From NCBI GenBank assembly GCA_963742725.1, contig CAVUMX010000003.1, forward strand, positions 2,170,001 through 2,234,000: a stretch of 64,000 nt of DNA, written 5' to 3'. Under the pieces are notes generated by a model. The model saw only the letters and a list, made by a program, of their open reading frames with translations. It searched no databases and was not told where the DNA came from. This DNA is from CAVVAL01 sp963742725. Its GTDB lineage: Bacteria > Actinomycetota > Actinomycetes > Mycobacteriales > Cryptosporangiaceae. Numbering within the stretch: position 1 is the stretch's first letter; every line of letters starts with the position of its first letter. This document shows, one piece after another, positions 1 through 8,630 of this stretch. Both the position numbers and the translations under genes were made by a program.

Positions 1-2
1 AC

Positions 3-938
3 TTCGGAGAGACCGACGAGGCGGGCCACCGCTCCGGCGCCGCCAGCCAGGCCTACCTGGACGCGATCGGCCGCCAGGACGTCTACCTCGGCCAGCTCCT
101 CGACACGATCCGCGCCCGGCCGAGCTACCCGAACGAGCGGTGGACGGTGATCGTCACGACCGATCACGGGCACACCGACTCGGGCGGGCACGGCGGGTCC
201 AGCCTGCCCGAGCGGCAGACGTTCGTCCTCGCGGCGGGGCCGGGGATCGCGGCCGGCGCGCGGCCGTCCGACAGCAAGCTCGTCGATGTCGCCGCCACGG
301 TGTTCACGCAGCTCGGGGTCACCATTCCCAGCGGCCTGGACGGGGCGCCCGTGCAGCGCCGCAGCGCCGACCCGTTCGAGCGGGTGAGCCTCGGCGCGCG
401 CGTCGACGAGACCGGCATCCCCGCTTCGCTCCTCGGCTTCACCCACACCGGGCCGGCCGGCTGGAGCGTGGACGCGAGCAAGGTGCCGTCCGGCGGTACG
501 ACCGAGTGGCGCGGCTGGTCGTTCACGACCGACCCGTTCTGGACGTCCGCGCAGCGCGACCAGTGGCGCGAGCTGAACGTGCGGTCCCGGGGCGTGTTCG
601 CGGTCGCCGACTCCGACGAGTGGGACGACAAGTCGCACGGCTCCGGCTCGTACGACTCGACGCTGGTCTCCGCGCCGTTCCCGGTCTCCGGCACCGCCGC
701 CACGTTGCGCTACGCCACGCACTACCGCGCGGAAGGCAACCAGAAGGCGCAGGTGCTGGTGTCGTGGAACGGCGGCCCGGACACCGTCGTGAAGACCTAC
801 ACGGCGGACGCGGTGGCGAAGGTCGAGGCCGTCGCGCTCACCGTCCCGGCCGGCGCCACGTCGGCCCGGGTGAAGTTCCGCTACTTCGACGCGGTCAACA
901 ACTGGTACTGGGTGATCGACGACGTGCGGCTGGGGTAG
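3..938 (+). CDS. C-terminal part of a secreted alkaline-phosphatase-superfamily phosphodiesterase (5' end outside window)
   Basis: The frame is open from the left edge, so the start lies outside the window; about 311 residues are visible. The first 90 residues hold FGETDEAGH and TTDHGHTDSGGHGG, which look like metal-ligand motifs of the type I phosphodiesterase/nucleotide pyrophosphatase group. From about residue 150 a beta-rich, Trp/Tyr-rich domain follows and ends in WYWVIDDVRL, as in jelly-roll or carbohydrate-binding modules on secreted enzymes. The substrate cannot be told from this part. The last 44 bases overlap the end of the opposite-strand HAD gene, so the two genes converge. Confidence 0.8.
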   Translation, partial: FGETDEAGHRSGAASQAYLDAIGRQDVYLGQLLDTIRARPSYPNERWTVIVTTDHGHTDSGGHGGSSLPERQTFVLAAGPGIAAGARPSDSKLVDVAATVFTQLGVTIPSGLDGAPVQRRSADPFERVSLGARVDETGIPASLLGFTHTGPAGWSVDASKVPSGGTTEWRGWSFTTDPFWTSAQRDQWRELNVRSRGVFAVADSDEWDDKSHGSGSYDSTLVSAPFPVSGTAATLRYATHYRAEGNQKAQVLVSWNGGPDTVVKTYTADAVAKVEAVALTVPAGATSARVKFRYFDAVNNWYWVIDDVRLG

Positions 939-1677
939 CCAGCCAGCCGTCCACGATCGGCAGCAGCTCCGACAGGCGCCGCACGGTCGCGTCCGGGGCG
1001 CCCTCGGTGTGGCCGATCTGGTGCGCCGGGATCGTGCTGTGCGGCACGTGCACCGCGCGCATGCCGACGTTCTGTGCCCCGTACACGTCGTCGAACAGGC
1101 GGTCGCCGACGTACACGCAGCGCGCCGGATCGGTCGCCCCGACGGCTGCCATCGCGGCGAGGAACGCCTCCGGGTGCGGCTTCGTCCAAGGGATCTCGCT
1201 GGTGTAGACGGCGCCGTCGAGCAGGTCGAGGATTCCGTCCCGGGCGAAGATCTCCTCGTGGTGGGCGCGCGTCCAGATCGTGTTCGACAGCACGCCGACC
1301 TTGACGCCCCGCTCGCGCAGCCCGGCGAAGACGGCCGGCACCTCGGGGTCGGTGAACGAGTGCGGCTCCCAGCGGACCCGGAACTCGGCGTGCGCGACAT
1401 CGCTCATCGTGACCCCGGCCAGCGCGCAGACCTCGTCGAGCGTGGCGCTGCGGTGCTCGTCGCGGGCCCGGAGCCAGACCTCGTCCTCGGCGGCGAGCAG
1501 CGCGGCACCCAGCTCGTCGGCGCGGTCGGGGTCGATCAGGGCGGCGACGGCGCGCCAGTTGCCCGCCAGGTCCACCGTGTGCCAGGGGGTCAGCGTGCCG
1601 CCCCAGTCGAACAGGACCGCGTCGACACCCACCGGGTCAGCATTCGTGGCGTCAGCGCGCACAGGGTCAATACTCAT
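895..1677 (-). CDS. HAD-superfamily hydrolase (phosphatase-like)
   Basis: This 260-residue protein carries the HAD nucleophile motif near its start (VLFDWGGTLTPW), a Thr/Ser motif in GVLSNTIWT, the conserved Lys region (SSEIPWTKPHPEAF-like, seen as EIPWTKPHPEAF) and the acidic motif VYVGDRLFDDVYGA. Order and length match HAD subfamily IA phosphatases with a helical cap between motifs I and II. The substrate is unknown. The ATG at 1677 is chosen over an upstream GTG at 1716 because the extra residues look non-conserved. It converges with the phosphodiesterase gene and diverges from the CoA-transferase starting at 1750, so the 72-bp gap should hold both promoters. Confidence 0.85.
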   Translation of the reverse strand: MSIDPVRADATNADPVGVDAVLFDWGGTLTPWHTVDLAGNWRAVAALIDPDRADELGAALLAAEDEVWLRARDEHRSATLDEVCALAGVTMSDVAHAEFRVRWEPHSFTDPEVPAVFAGLRERGVKVGVLSNTIWTRAHHEEIFARDGILDLLDGAVYTSEIPWTKPHPEAFLAAMAAVGATDPARCVYVGDRLFDDVYGAQNVGMRAVHVPHSTIPAHQIGHTEGAPDATVRRLSELLPIVDGWLATPAARRRSPSTSC

Positions 1678-1749
1678 CGCGTTCGAGCATGCCAGGTCGG
1701 CAAAAGCTGCCAACACTGATTATCCGGCTGGTCGGTAGTGTCCAGTCCC

Positions 1750-2889
1750 ATGACGACTCCGAGCGCGGGCCCGCTCGCCGGGCTGCTGGTCGCCGACTTC
1801 TCCCGGGTGCTGGCCGGCCCGTTCTGCGGCATGCTGCTGGCCGATCTGGGCGCGCGGGTGGTCAAGGTCGAGCGGCCGGACACGGGCGACGACACGCGCG
1901 GGTACGGGCCGTTCGCCGAGGACGGCCGCTCGTACTACTTCGCCCGCGTCAACCGCGGCAAGGAGTCCGTCGCGATCGACCTCAAGCGGGACACCGCGCA
2001 GGCCGTGGCGATCGCCCGCGAGGCCGACGTCCTCCTGGAGAACTTCCGGCCGGGCGTGATGGACCGGCTCGGGCTCGGCTACGCGCGGCTGTCCGAACTC
2101 AACCCGGGACTGGTCTACGCGTCGATCTCCGGGTACGGGCAGACCGGGCCGTGGCGCGAGCGCCCCGCCTACGACGCCGTCATCCAGGCCATGAGCGGAC
2201 TGATGTCGATCACCGGCGAGCCCGACCGCGACCCGGTCCGGCCCGGCACGTCGATCGCCGATCTCGCCGCCGGGCTGTACGGGTTCGGCGCGATCCTCGC
2301 CGCGCTGCGCGCCAGGGACGCCACCGGCAAGGGCAGCCACGTCGACATCGCCATGTTCGACGCGACGCTCAGCCTGCTCGAAGGCGCCGCGCTGGAGTCA
2401 CTGTCGGCGGGCACCGTACCGGCGCGGGTCGGGTCGATGCACCGCTCGATCGCCCCGTTCGGCGCGTTCGCCGCCAAGGACGGCCAGGTCGTGATCTGCG
2501 CCGGCAACGACGAACTGTGGGCCCGGCTGTGCGGGGTCGTCGGGCTGCCGCAGCTCTCCGACGATCCCCGGTACCGCGACAACGCGTCCCGGATGGCGCA
2601 CCTGCACGCGCTCACCGCCGACCTTGAGGACGCGCTGTCGGCCGACACGGTCGCCAACTGGGCGGCCGTGCTGGAGGCCGCCGGCGTGCCGAACGCGCCG
2701 GTCAACACCGTGCCCGAGGCGCTCGGCGCGGAGCAGACCGCGGACCGCCGCATGGTCATCACGGCCGGCGGCCTGCGCCTGCCCGGGCAGGTCGTGAAGG
2801 TGTCCGGCTTCGACGACCCCCTGGAGCGGCCGGCAGCACCGGAGCTGGACGCCGACGGCGACGCGCTCCGTGCGGAGTTCCCGACCTGA
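1750..2889 (+). CDS. Class III (CaiB/BaiF family) CoA-transferase, paralogue 1
   Basis: This 379-residue protein belongs to family III CoA-transferases, which move CoA between carboxylic acids through an aspartyl-CoA intermediate. Family features seen are LLVADFSRVLAGPFCGMLLADLGARVVKVERP near the N-terminus, NFRPGVMDRLGLGY, and GSHVDIAMFDATLSLLEGA, the segment expected to hold the catalytic Asp. The ATG at 1750 is preferred to a GTG four codons upstream. A second member at 44.1 kb is clearly related (shared DFSRVLAGPF and VKVERPxTGDDTR). Unlike that copy it has no acyl-CoA dehydrogenase partner, so its acid substrate is unknown. Confidence 0.88.
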   Translation: MTTPSAGPLAGLLVADFSRVLAGPFCGMLLADLGARVVKVERPDTGDDTRGYGPFAEDGRSYYFARVNRGKESVAIDLKRDTAQAVAIAREADVLLENFRPGVMDRLGLGYARLSELNPGLVYASISGYGQTGPWRERPAYDAVIQAMSGLMSITGEPDRDPVRPGTSIADLAAGLYGFGAILAALRARDATGKGSHVDIAMFDATLSLLEGAALESLSAGTVPARVGSMHRSIAPFGAFAAKDGQVVICAGNDELWARLCGVVGLPQLSDDPRYRDNASRMAHLHALTADLEDALSADTVANWAAVLEAAGVPNAPVNTVPEALGAEQTADRRMVITAGGLRLPGQVVKVSGFDDPLERPAAPELDADGDALRAEFPT

Positions 2890-2957
2890 CGGCCCCGTCC
2901 GGAAGTGTGTGGGATTTCGCGAGCTATAGCTCGGCAGAAGCCACACGCTTCGGCCGG

Positions 2958-3440
2958 CTAGCCGTACGTGCTGAGCAGGGTGGCGGCGCGGTCGGCGCAG
3001 GCGCGCAGCTCGTCCTCGGGCAGGGCCGGGAAGTCCTTGCTGATCAGCTCCGTCGCCCCGGACGGCAGCGGCCGCGACTCGATCTCGCCCTTGATGATCG
3101 CCGGGTTGAGCGAGTCGCCGGTGCGGTGCGGCGCCAGGTGGACGTGCAGGTGCGGTATCCCGCCGCCGAACACGTACACCCAGACCAGCTCGGCCTCCGC
3201 CGCTTCCTTGAGCGCGGCCGAGCAGCGGGCGATCGTGGCGCCGAAGGTCCGGGCCTCCTCGCCGTCCAGGTCGGTGATGTAGGGGATGTGGCGTTTCGGC
3301 TCCAGGAACGAGAACCCGGCGACCGTGTTGTGGCCCCCGATCGTCGTCGAGAGCCGCCACAGGTCGTTCTCCCAAACCGGTGTCCGGCCGAACTCCGCGT
3401 CCGCCGCCGGGCCGTCGCACAGTGCACAGGTGTCGGTCAT
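2958..3440 (-). CDS. HIT-family nucleotide-binding hydrolase/transferase
   Basis: The 160-residue protein has the histidine-triad signature HLHVHLAP at about residues 116-123, where the central His attacks the alpha phosphate of a nucleotide. Two Cys near the N-terminus (CALC) may bind zinc, as in many HIT proteins. Upstream residues FSFLEPKRHIPYITDL resemble the usual HIT strand before the triad. The gene stands alone, divergent from the 43-residue ORF at 3545. The specific substrate cannot be assigned. Confidence 0.85.
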   Translation of the reverse strand: MTDTCALCDGPAADAEFGRTPVWENDLWRLSTTIGGHNTVAGFSFLEPKRHIPYITDLDGEEARTFGATIARCSAALKEAAEAELVWVYVFGGGIPHLHVHLAPHRTGDSLNPAIIKGEIESRPLPSGATELISKDFPALPEDELRACADRAATLLSTYG

Positions 3441-3544
3441 GTACCCATGGTCGCCCGATGTGACGAGAACGACACGTTGATCCGTGCGGGGCGTAGCGCG
3501 CGTACCTCTCTTGGTACCCCGTAACCGAGGTGAGGATTCGACTC

Positions 3545-3676
3545 ATGGCCAGCACCGCCGTCGACGACGACCGGCTGCTCAACTGGGTGATGGAACTGTC
3601 CGACGAGACCCCTGGTTCCGACCGGTGGGATCCCGAAGCGTGGCTGCAGGATCCCACCGGTGGGAACGCGAACTAG
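3545..3676 (+). CDS. Small ORF of 43 residues, function unknown
   Basis: An ATG follows a good Shine-Dalgarno-like GAGG nine bases upstream and opens a 43-codon frame beginning MASTAVDDDRLLNWVMELSD and ending in WLQDPTGGNAN. The peptide is acidic at the start, amphipathic in the middle and ends with Gly/Asn. Its last 15 codons are written by a palindrome (3621-3661) that recurs downstream of proS. Its stop TAG lies within the CTAG that also forms the stop of the convergent GH5 gene. It could be a genuine small protein, a leader-like peptide, or a chance frame over a terminator. I do not recognise a family. Confidence 0.4.
   Translation: MASTAVDDDRLLNWVMELSDETPGSDRWDPEAWLQDPTGGNAN
3621..3661. 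terminator. Palindromic hairpin at the 3' end of the GH5 gene (dispersed element, copy A)
   Basis: The arms ACCGGTGGGATCC (3621-3633) and GGATCCCACCGGT (3649-3661) are perfect 13-bp complements around a 15-nt loop. The hairpin begins 12 nt past the GH5 stop, where a minus-strand terminator is expected. No U-tract follows, which is common for actinobacterial terminators. The same sequence family occurs at 5690-5730. Confidence 0.6.
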
Positions 3677-5548
3677 CGGCAGAGCAGCGCGGCGGGGCGC
3701 TTGCCCGGGCTGCCGAACCGGCTGGTCCAGGCGATGCCCGCCGCGCGCTCGCCGTCGGCGCACTGGCCCTTGTAACGGCCCGAAGCGAACTCGCCGCCCG
3801 GGGCGCCGGCCGGACGGTTGTCGCCACGGTCGAACCAGACCGCGCGGCCGCCCGTCGCGTCGCTACCCGCCGATCCGCACAGAGCGCTGGACAGGTTCGC
3901 GCCCCGCACGCTGTACCCGATGAGCGCCGAGCCGCGCGGGCACTCGAACTTCGTGTAGCCGCGCGCCCAGTCGGACGTGACGTGACGCTCGTCCCGGACG
4001 ACCTCCGCCGAGCCGGTACCGAGTGCTCCCCCGGCGTCCGTGCAGAGCCCACGGTTCCCGGTGTGGCTGAGGCCGACGAGGCGCTGGCCGTCCGGGCAGG
4101 ACGCCTTGCGCGCGCCGCTGTCCCAGTCGCCCGCCGGGCGGGTGGACTGGGACAGGTCGGCGTGGTCGACGGTCAGCATCGAGTACGTGGTCTGCGCCGC
4201 GACCTTCCCGGTCTTGCCGTCCGCCGCGATCAGGCGGCTCCAGGCGGCCTCGCGCCAGTCGTCGCCGTCGTGGACGCCGATGCGCTGGCCCGCCGCGTTC
4301 CAGTGCATGAGCGCCCATCCGTTGCCGCGCTTGTTCTCGTGGAAGCCGACGAGCGGCCAGTACGCGAAGTCGGCGTCCTCGGCGATCAGGTGGTCGACGA
4401 ACGTCTCGAACCAGGCCTTGGCCTTGGCGTTGCTCTCGTCGCGGCCGCCCACGCCGAACTCGCTGATCCACACCGGCGCGGTGAAGTGCTGGCCGGATTC
4501 GGTGACGAAGAACGCCTGGCGGTCGAGCACCTTGAGCAGTTCGTCGCGGCTCAGGTCCTGGTAGCGGTTGTCGCTGGTCTCGCCGGTGCCGGTGGCGCCG
4601 CTGTGGTTCGGACCGGTGTAGCCGTAGAAGTGCGCGGCGTACACCAGCTTGTTGGACTTCGCGAGCGTGTGCGAGAGGGTGCGGGCCGGCTCCAGGGTCG
4701 GGCGCCCGTGCGGAAAGCCGTCGATCGGCAGGCCGTACCAGTTGATGCCCTCGACGATGATCAGCAGGTCGGCGTTGGCCTCGCGGAGGATCCGGTCGCC
4801 GGCGCGCTGGGAGGCGGCGTGCCAGTCACGGCCGTCGCCGAGGCCCCAGTTCGGGTCGTCGAGCAGGTTCCGGCGGACCTCGTTGTACAGGTCGGCGCCG
4901 ACGACGCGCTTGTTGTCCTTGTACCGCCGGGCCATGAAGACCCAGTCGTCCTCCCACTGGCGGGCGCTCTGGCTGGTGTTCCACCGCTCGTTGCCGTCGA
5001 GGCCGCAGCACCAGCGGGACTTGTTCGTGTGGTTGTTGAGGATCACCGCGAGCCCGTCGGCCGTGAGCGCGGCGACCACCGCGTCGTAGATCTGCGAGCG
5101 GGGTCTTGCCCTTGAACTGCGGGTTCGCCTTCACGCCCGCGTCCGGCACCGGGCGGGTGTCGTGGAGCATCGCGTTCGAGAACGGCAGCCGGATGCTGTT
5201 CACGCCCAGCTCACCGAAGCTGTCGACGATCTCGCCGAGCGGGGCGCGGTCCAGGCCGAGCGGGATCTGGTCGCTCTTCTCGCCCGCGTGGTGGTTGGCC
5301 GGCACGGCGATGTCGCCGCTGCCGTTCCAGGTGCCGCTGGCGCCGTGCCAGTTCCCGGACTTCAGCTTGAACCGGTTGCCGTCCGCGTCGACGACGTAGC
5401 GGCCCTGGGTGCTGAGCGGTCCGCGCCAAGCCTGCGTTTCAGGCTTGGCGTCCTGCTCCGACGCCGAAGAGGTGGCGACGAACACCGTCCCCGAGACGAG
5501 ACCGAGCAACGTGACCGTGATCAGCGACGCCCTACCGAACCTGCGCAC
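3673..5548 (-). pseudogene. Secreted glycoside hydrolase family 5 (cellulase-like), broken by a +1 frameshift
   Basis: The N-terminal half (from 5548) has a signal peptide (basic start, hydrophobic core, SSAS region) and the GH5 start GVNSIRLPFSN. The C-terminal half is in another frame and carries VGADLYNEV (acid/base Glu) and WISEFGV (nucleophile Glu). The frames meet at a GGGG run (5100-5103); with three G the protein reads KTRSQIYDAVVAAL and runs through for about 624 residues. After the catalytic domain, three Cys-paired repeats of the form CPxGxxLxG...LC occur from about residue 505. The product would be an exported endoglucanase-like enzyme. Whether the break is mutation or base-calling error is open. 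Confidence 0.8.
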
Positions 5549-5689
5549 CGGCTACCTGCCTTAGGGGACTGGACTAGACCTGTCGGGCGCGCAGCGTAGC
5601 AGCAGAACGTGACACGAATACACGTTCTGTCCAGGCCCAATACCCACCGTGGCAGCAGCGGCACTCACCGGCGGCGGATCACCGTTCCC

Positions 5690-5730
5690 ACCGGTTGGAT
5701 CGTGAAGCCTGGCTTCACGATCCCACCGGT
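5690..5730 (-). terminator. Long palindromic hairpin downstream of proS (dispersed element, copy B)
   Basis: ACCGGTTGGATCGTGAAGCC (5690-5709) is followed by one base and its near-perfect complement GGCTTCACGATCCCACCGGT (5711-5730), 19 of 20 pairs matching. It lies 13 nt past the proS stop on the minus strand and upstream of the GH5 gene, so it most likely ends the proS transcript. About 46 of 54 bases match copy A when compared on opposite strands. Confidence 0.7.
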
Positions 5731-5742
5731 CGCAAGGGCCGG

Positions 5743-7458
5743 CTAGCTGTTGATCAGGGCGGTCAGGTGGGGGACGGCGTCGGTCAGCTTGATCTCGGTC
5801 CGCTCCCCCGTCGCCCGGTCCTTGACCTCGACCAGCCCGTCGGCGAGGCCGCGGCCGACCACGAGGATCGTCGGGACGCCGAGCAGTTCGGCGTCGGTGA
5901 ACTTGACGCCCGGCGAGACCCCGGCACGGTCGTCCACGAGCACGCGGACGCCCGCCGCCTCCAGCTCCTCGGTGAGCGCCAGCGCGGCGGCGATCTGGTC
6001 GCCCTTGCCGGTCGCGACGATGTGCACGTCGGCGGGCGCGATCTCGCGCGGCCACAGCAGGCCGGAGTCGTCGCGGTGCTGCTCGGCGATGGCCGCGACG
6101 GCCCGCGAGACGCCGATCCCGTACGAGCCCATCGTGACGCGGGCGGGCTTGCCGTTCGGGCCGAGCACGTCGAGTTCGAACGCGTCGGCGTACTTGCGGC
6201 CGAGCTGGAAGATGTGGCCGATCTCGATCGCGCGGTCGTTGGCGAGGGCTCCGCCGCAGCGCGGGCACGGGTCGCCGTCGCGGACCTCGGCCACGTCCAG
6301 GTACTCGTCCACCGTGAAGTCCCGGCCGGCCACGACGTTGCGGGCGTGCTTGTCGGGCTTGTTCGCGCCGGTCACCCAGGCGGTGCCGGCGGCGATGCGC
6401 GGGTCGGCGTAGTACGTGAACGCACGCTCGCCCTGCGGCCCGACGTAGCCCCGGACGAGATCCGGACGGCCCTCGAAGTCGGCGGCCTCGACCATCTCCA
6501 CGGCGGCGGGTTCCATCGCCGCGGTGAGGCGCCGCATGTCGACCTCACGGTCGCCGGGAACGCCGATCGCCACGAGCTCGGACGTCCCGTCCAACTGAAC
6601 GATCTTGACCAGAAGGTTCTTCAGGGTTGCCGACGCCGGGATGTCGAGGTGGGCCGCGAGCGTCTCGATGGTGGGCGTGTCGGGGGTGTCGAGCTCCTCC
6701 AGCGGCGGGTGGTCCGCCGTCTCGACCGTCGGCGGCGCGATGCGGACGGCCTCGACGTTGGCGGCGTAGTCACACGACGTGCAGGCCACGAACGTGTCCT
6801 CGCCGACCTCGCTGATCGCCAGGAACTCCTCGGACGCGGACCCGCCCATCGCACCGGACATCGCCGACACGATGCGGTATTCCAGGCCGAGCCGGTCGAA
6901 CGTGCGCTGGTACGCCTCGCGGTGCAGGTCGTAGGACTTCTGCAGGCCCTCGTCGTCGATGTCGAACGAGTACGAGTCCTTCATGACGAACTCGCGGCCG
7001 CGCAGGATGCCGGCGCGGGGCCGCGCCTCGTCCCGGTACTTCGCCTGGATCTGGTACAGGATGACGGGCAGGTCCTTGTACGAGGAGTACTCGCCCTTGA
7101 CCATCAGCGTGAACAGTTCCTCGTGCGTGGGCCCGAGGAGGTAGTCGTTGCCGCGCCGGTCCTTGAGGCGGAACAGGCCGTCGCCGTACTCCGTCCAGCG
7201 GTTCGTCGCCTCGTACGGCTCGCGCGGGATCAGCGCCGGGAAGTGCACCTCCTGGCCGCCCATCCGGTCCATCTCCTCGCGGATGACCCGCTCGACGTTC
7301 CGGTAGACCTGGTACCCCAGCGGCAGCCACGAGTAGATGCCGGCCGCGACCCGCCGCACCAGCCCGGCCCGGACGAGCAGCGCGTGGCTCGGCACATCGG
7401 CGTCGGCCGGGTTGTCCCGCAGGGTCCGCAGGAACAGGGTCGACATCCGCAACGCCAC
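5743..7458 (-). CDS. proS: Prolyl-tRNA synthetase, bacterial type with insertion domain
   Basis: The 571-residue protein charges tRNA-Pro. It shows the class II core (RAGLVRRVAAGIYSWLPLG, LLGPTHEELFT, RDEARPRAGILRGREFVMKD), a roughly 180-residue editing-type insertion after FEYRI-like strand sequence, and C-terminal anticodon-binding motifs (GHIFQLGRKYADAF, GSYGIGVSRAVAAIAEQ). The GTG at 7458 gives VALRMSTLFLRTLR, the form usual in actinobacterial homologues, with GGAGGA just upstream; the ATG at 7446 is an alternative. It is a stand-alone unit ending at a strong hairpin. Confidence 0.95.
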   Translation of the reverse strand: MALRMSTLFLRTLRDNPADADVPSHALLVRAGLVRRVAAGIYSWLPLGYQVYRNVERVIREEMDRMGGQEVHFPALIPREPYEATNRWTEYGDGLFRLKDRRGNDYLLGPTHEELFTLMVKGEYSSYKDLPVILYQIQAKYRDEARPRAGILRGREFVMKDSYSFDIDDEGLQKSYDLHREAYQRTFDRLGLEYRIVSAMSGAMGGSASEEFLAISEVGEDTFVACTSCDYAANVEAVRIAPPTVETADHPPLEELDTPDTPTIETLAAHLDIPASATLKNLLVKIVQLDGTSELVAIGVPGDREVDMRRLTAAMEPAAVEMVEAADFEGRPDLVRGYVGPQGERAFTYYADPRIAAGTAWVTGANKPDKHARNVVAGRDFTVDEYLDVAEVRDGDPCPRCGGALANDRAIEIGHIFQLGRKYADAFELDVLGPNGKPARVTMGSYGIGVSRAVAAIAEQHRDDSGLLWPREIAPADVHIVATGKGDQIAAALALTEELEAAGVRVLVDDRAGVSPGVKFTDAELLGVPTILVVGRGLADGLVEVKDRATGERTEIKLTDAVPHLTALINS

Positions 7459-7671
7459 GACATCCTCCGTCACACCGACGCACCGGGCACCACGCCCGCA
7501 CGAAAGCACCAGCCTAGAGCCACCGGCGAATTGCCGAGGCGCCGGGCGTTTCATCCGGATCGCCCCCGCTCAGGCCGCCGGACCGGGCAGGATGGCCCGG
7601 TGGGCAACGACGCGGAGACAGGCATCCCGAACGAGGGCAGGAACAGCGGAGCCACGGCGCACGGAGCGCTG

Positions 7672-8361
7672 ATGTTAGAGGCCGGGCTACGCATCGCCGA
7701 GGAGATCGCCGACCAGGTGTGCCGCCGCTGGCCCGCCGAGATCATGGCCGTCGGCGCCCACGGCGCGCTCGCCCACCGGGACGACCGCGGCGGCACCGAC
7801 GTGGACATCGTCGTCGTCACGTACCGCCAGAACCAGGGGCCCACGCCGACCTCGCGCCGCATCGACAACCTGATCGTCGACATGGGCGTGATCAGCGCCG
7901 ACTCCTACATCGCGCACGCCCGCACGCTCTCCACCCAGTGGCCGCTCGCCGCCGACCAGTACCTGCACACGAAGGCGCTCTACGACGAGTCGCGCTGGCA
8001 CGAACGGCTCCGCGACACCCACCTGGCCCGGCTCGCCGAGGCGAGCGGCCGGGAGTTCACCGCGCTGGCCCGCGAGTCCTGGTGCACGGCGGCGTCGCTG
8101 CACGAACGCGCGATCAAGTGCACCGAGTGGTACGACACGGACGGCGCCCTGCTCCTCCTTGGCGAGGCCCGCACCGCCGCCGCCGTCACCGAAGGCCTCC
8201 TCACCCGGACTTACTTCCGCGGCAGCGCCGACGCGACCCACCAGACGAACCTGGCCGGCGCCGACATGGTCGAGATCCGGGAACGGCTCAAGCAGCAGGC
8301 GACCGAGCTGGCCAAGCGCGGCCGTGCCGTGGACGGCGAGGTCAGCGACCTGTTCAGGTGA
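7672..8361 (+). CDS. Nucleotidyltransferase-fold protein (KNTase/DUF4111-like)
   Basis: This 229-residue protein has the polymerase-beta-like nucleotidyltransferase signature as VGAHGALAHRDD followed by GTDVDIVVV, where the two Asp would bind Mg and the Gly-rich turn the NTP. The rest is helical (residues 130-225), as in kanamycin nucleotidyltransferase-type enzymes. The ATG at 7672 has GGAG five bases upstream; a GTG at 7600 in the same frame would add 24 residues. It lies directly upstream of a VapBC pair, 47 bp apart. It may modify a small molecule or act as part of a defence/toxin module; the sequence does not decide. Confidence 0.7.
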   Translation: MLEAGLRIAEEIADQVCRRWPAEIMAVGAHGALAHRDDRGGTDVDIVVVTYRQNQGPTPTSRRIDNLIVDMGVISADSYIAHARTLSTQWPLAADQYLHTKALYDESRWHERLRDTHLARLAEASGREFTALARESWCTAASLHERAIKCTEWYDTDGALLLLGEARTAAAVTEGLLTRTYFRGSADATHQTNLAGADMVEIRERLKQQATELAKRGRAVDGEVSDLFR

Positions 8362-8408
8362 CCGAGGCCCGCGATATCATGGGCTATCACGCTTGGACGG
8401 AGGTTGAT

Positions 8409-8630
8409 ATGGCTGACCTACTGATCCGTGACGTACCGGACGACGTAGTCGCCGCGATCGACGCCGACGCCAAACGGCTCGGGCTCTCCCGCAGTGAACA
8501 CCTGCGCCGCACACTCGCCAGAGCCGCCAACAAACCGGCTGGTCACGTCACCGTCGAGGACTTCAAACGCTTCTCGACCGTATTCGCGGACCTCGCCGAC
8601 GAGGATGTCATGCGCCAGGCATGGGAATGA
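8409..8630 (+). CDS. vapB: VapB-type antitoxin (ribbon-helix-helix)
   Basis: The 73-residue protein starts MADLLIRDVPDDVVAAIDADAKRLG and continues with LSRSEHLRRTLARAA: a short DNA-contacting strand followed by two helices, as in Arc/MetJ-type antitoxins of VapBC systems. The C-terminal 25 residues (VEDFKRFSTVFADLADEDVMRQAWE) would wrap the toxin. A GGAGG (8399-8403) precedes the ATG. The stop overlaps the VapC start. Such antitoxins normally repress their own operon as a complex with the toxin. Confidence 0.85.
   Translation: MADLLIRDVPDDVVAAIDADAKRLGLSRSEHLRRTLARAANKPAGHVTVEDFKRFSTVFADLADEDVMRQAWE

Noticed and set aside
5695..8361. Very long plus-strand open frame of 888 codons across proS
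   Set aside because: Only its last 230 codons (nucleotidyltransferase) look like protein. The rest is antisense to proS, has biased Arg/Val/Asp composition and no recognisable fold.
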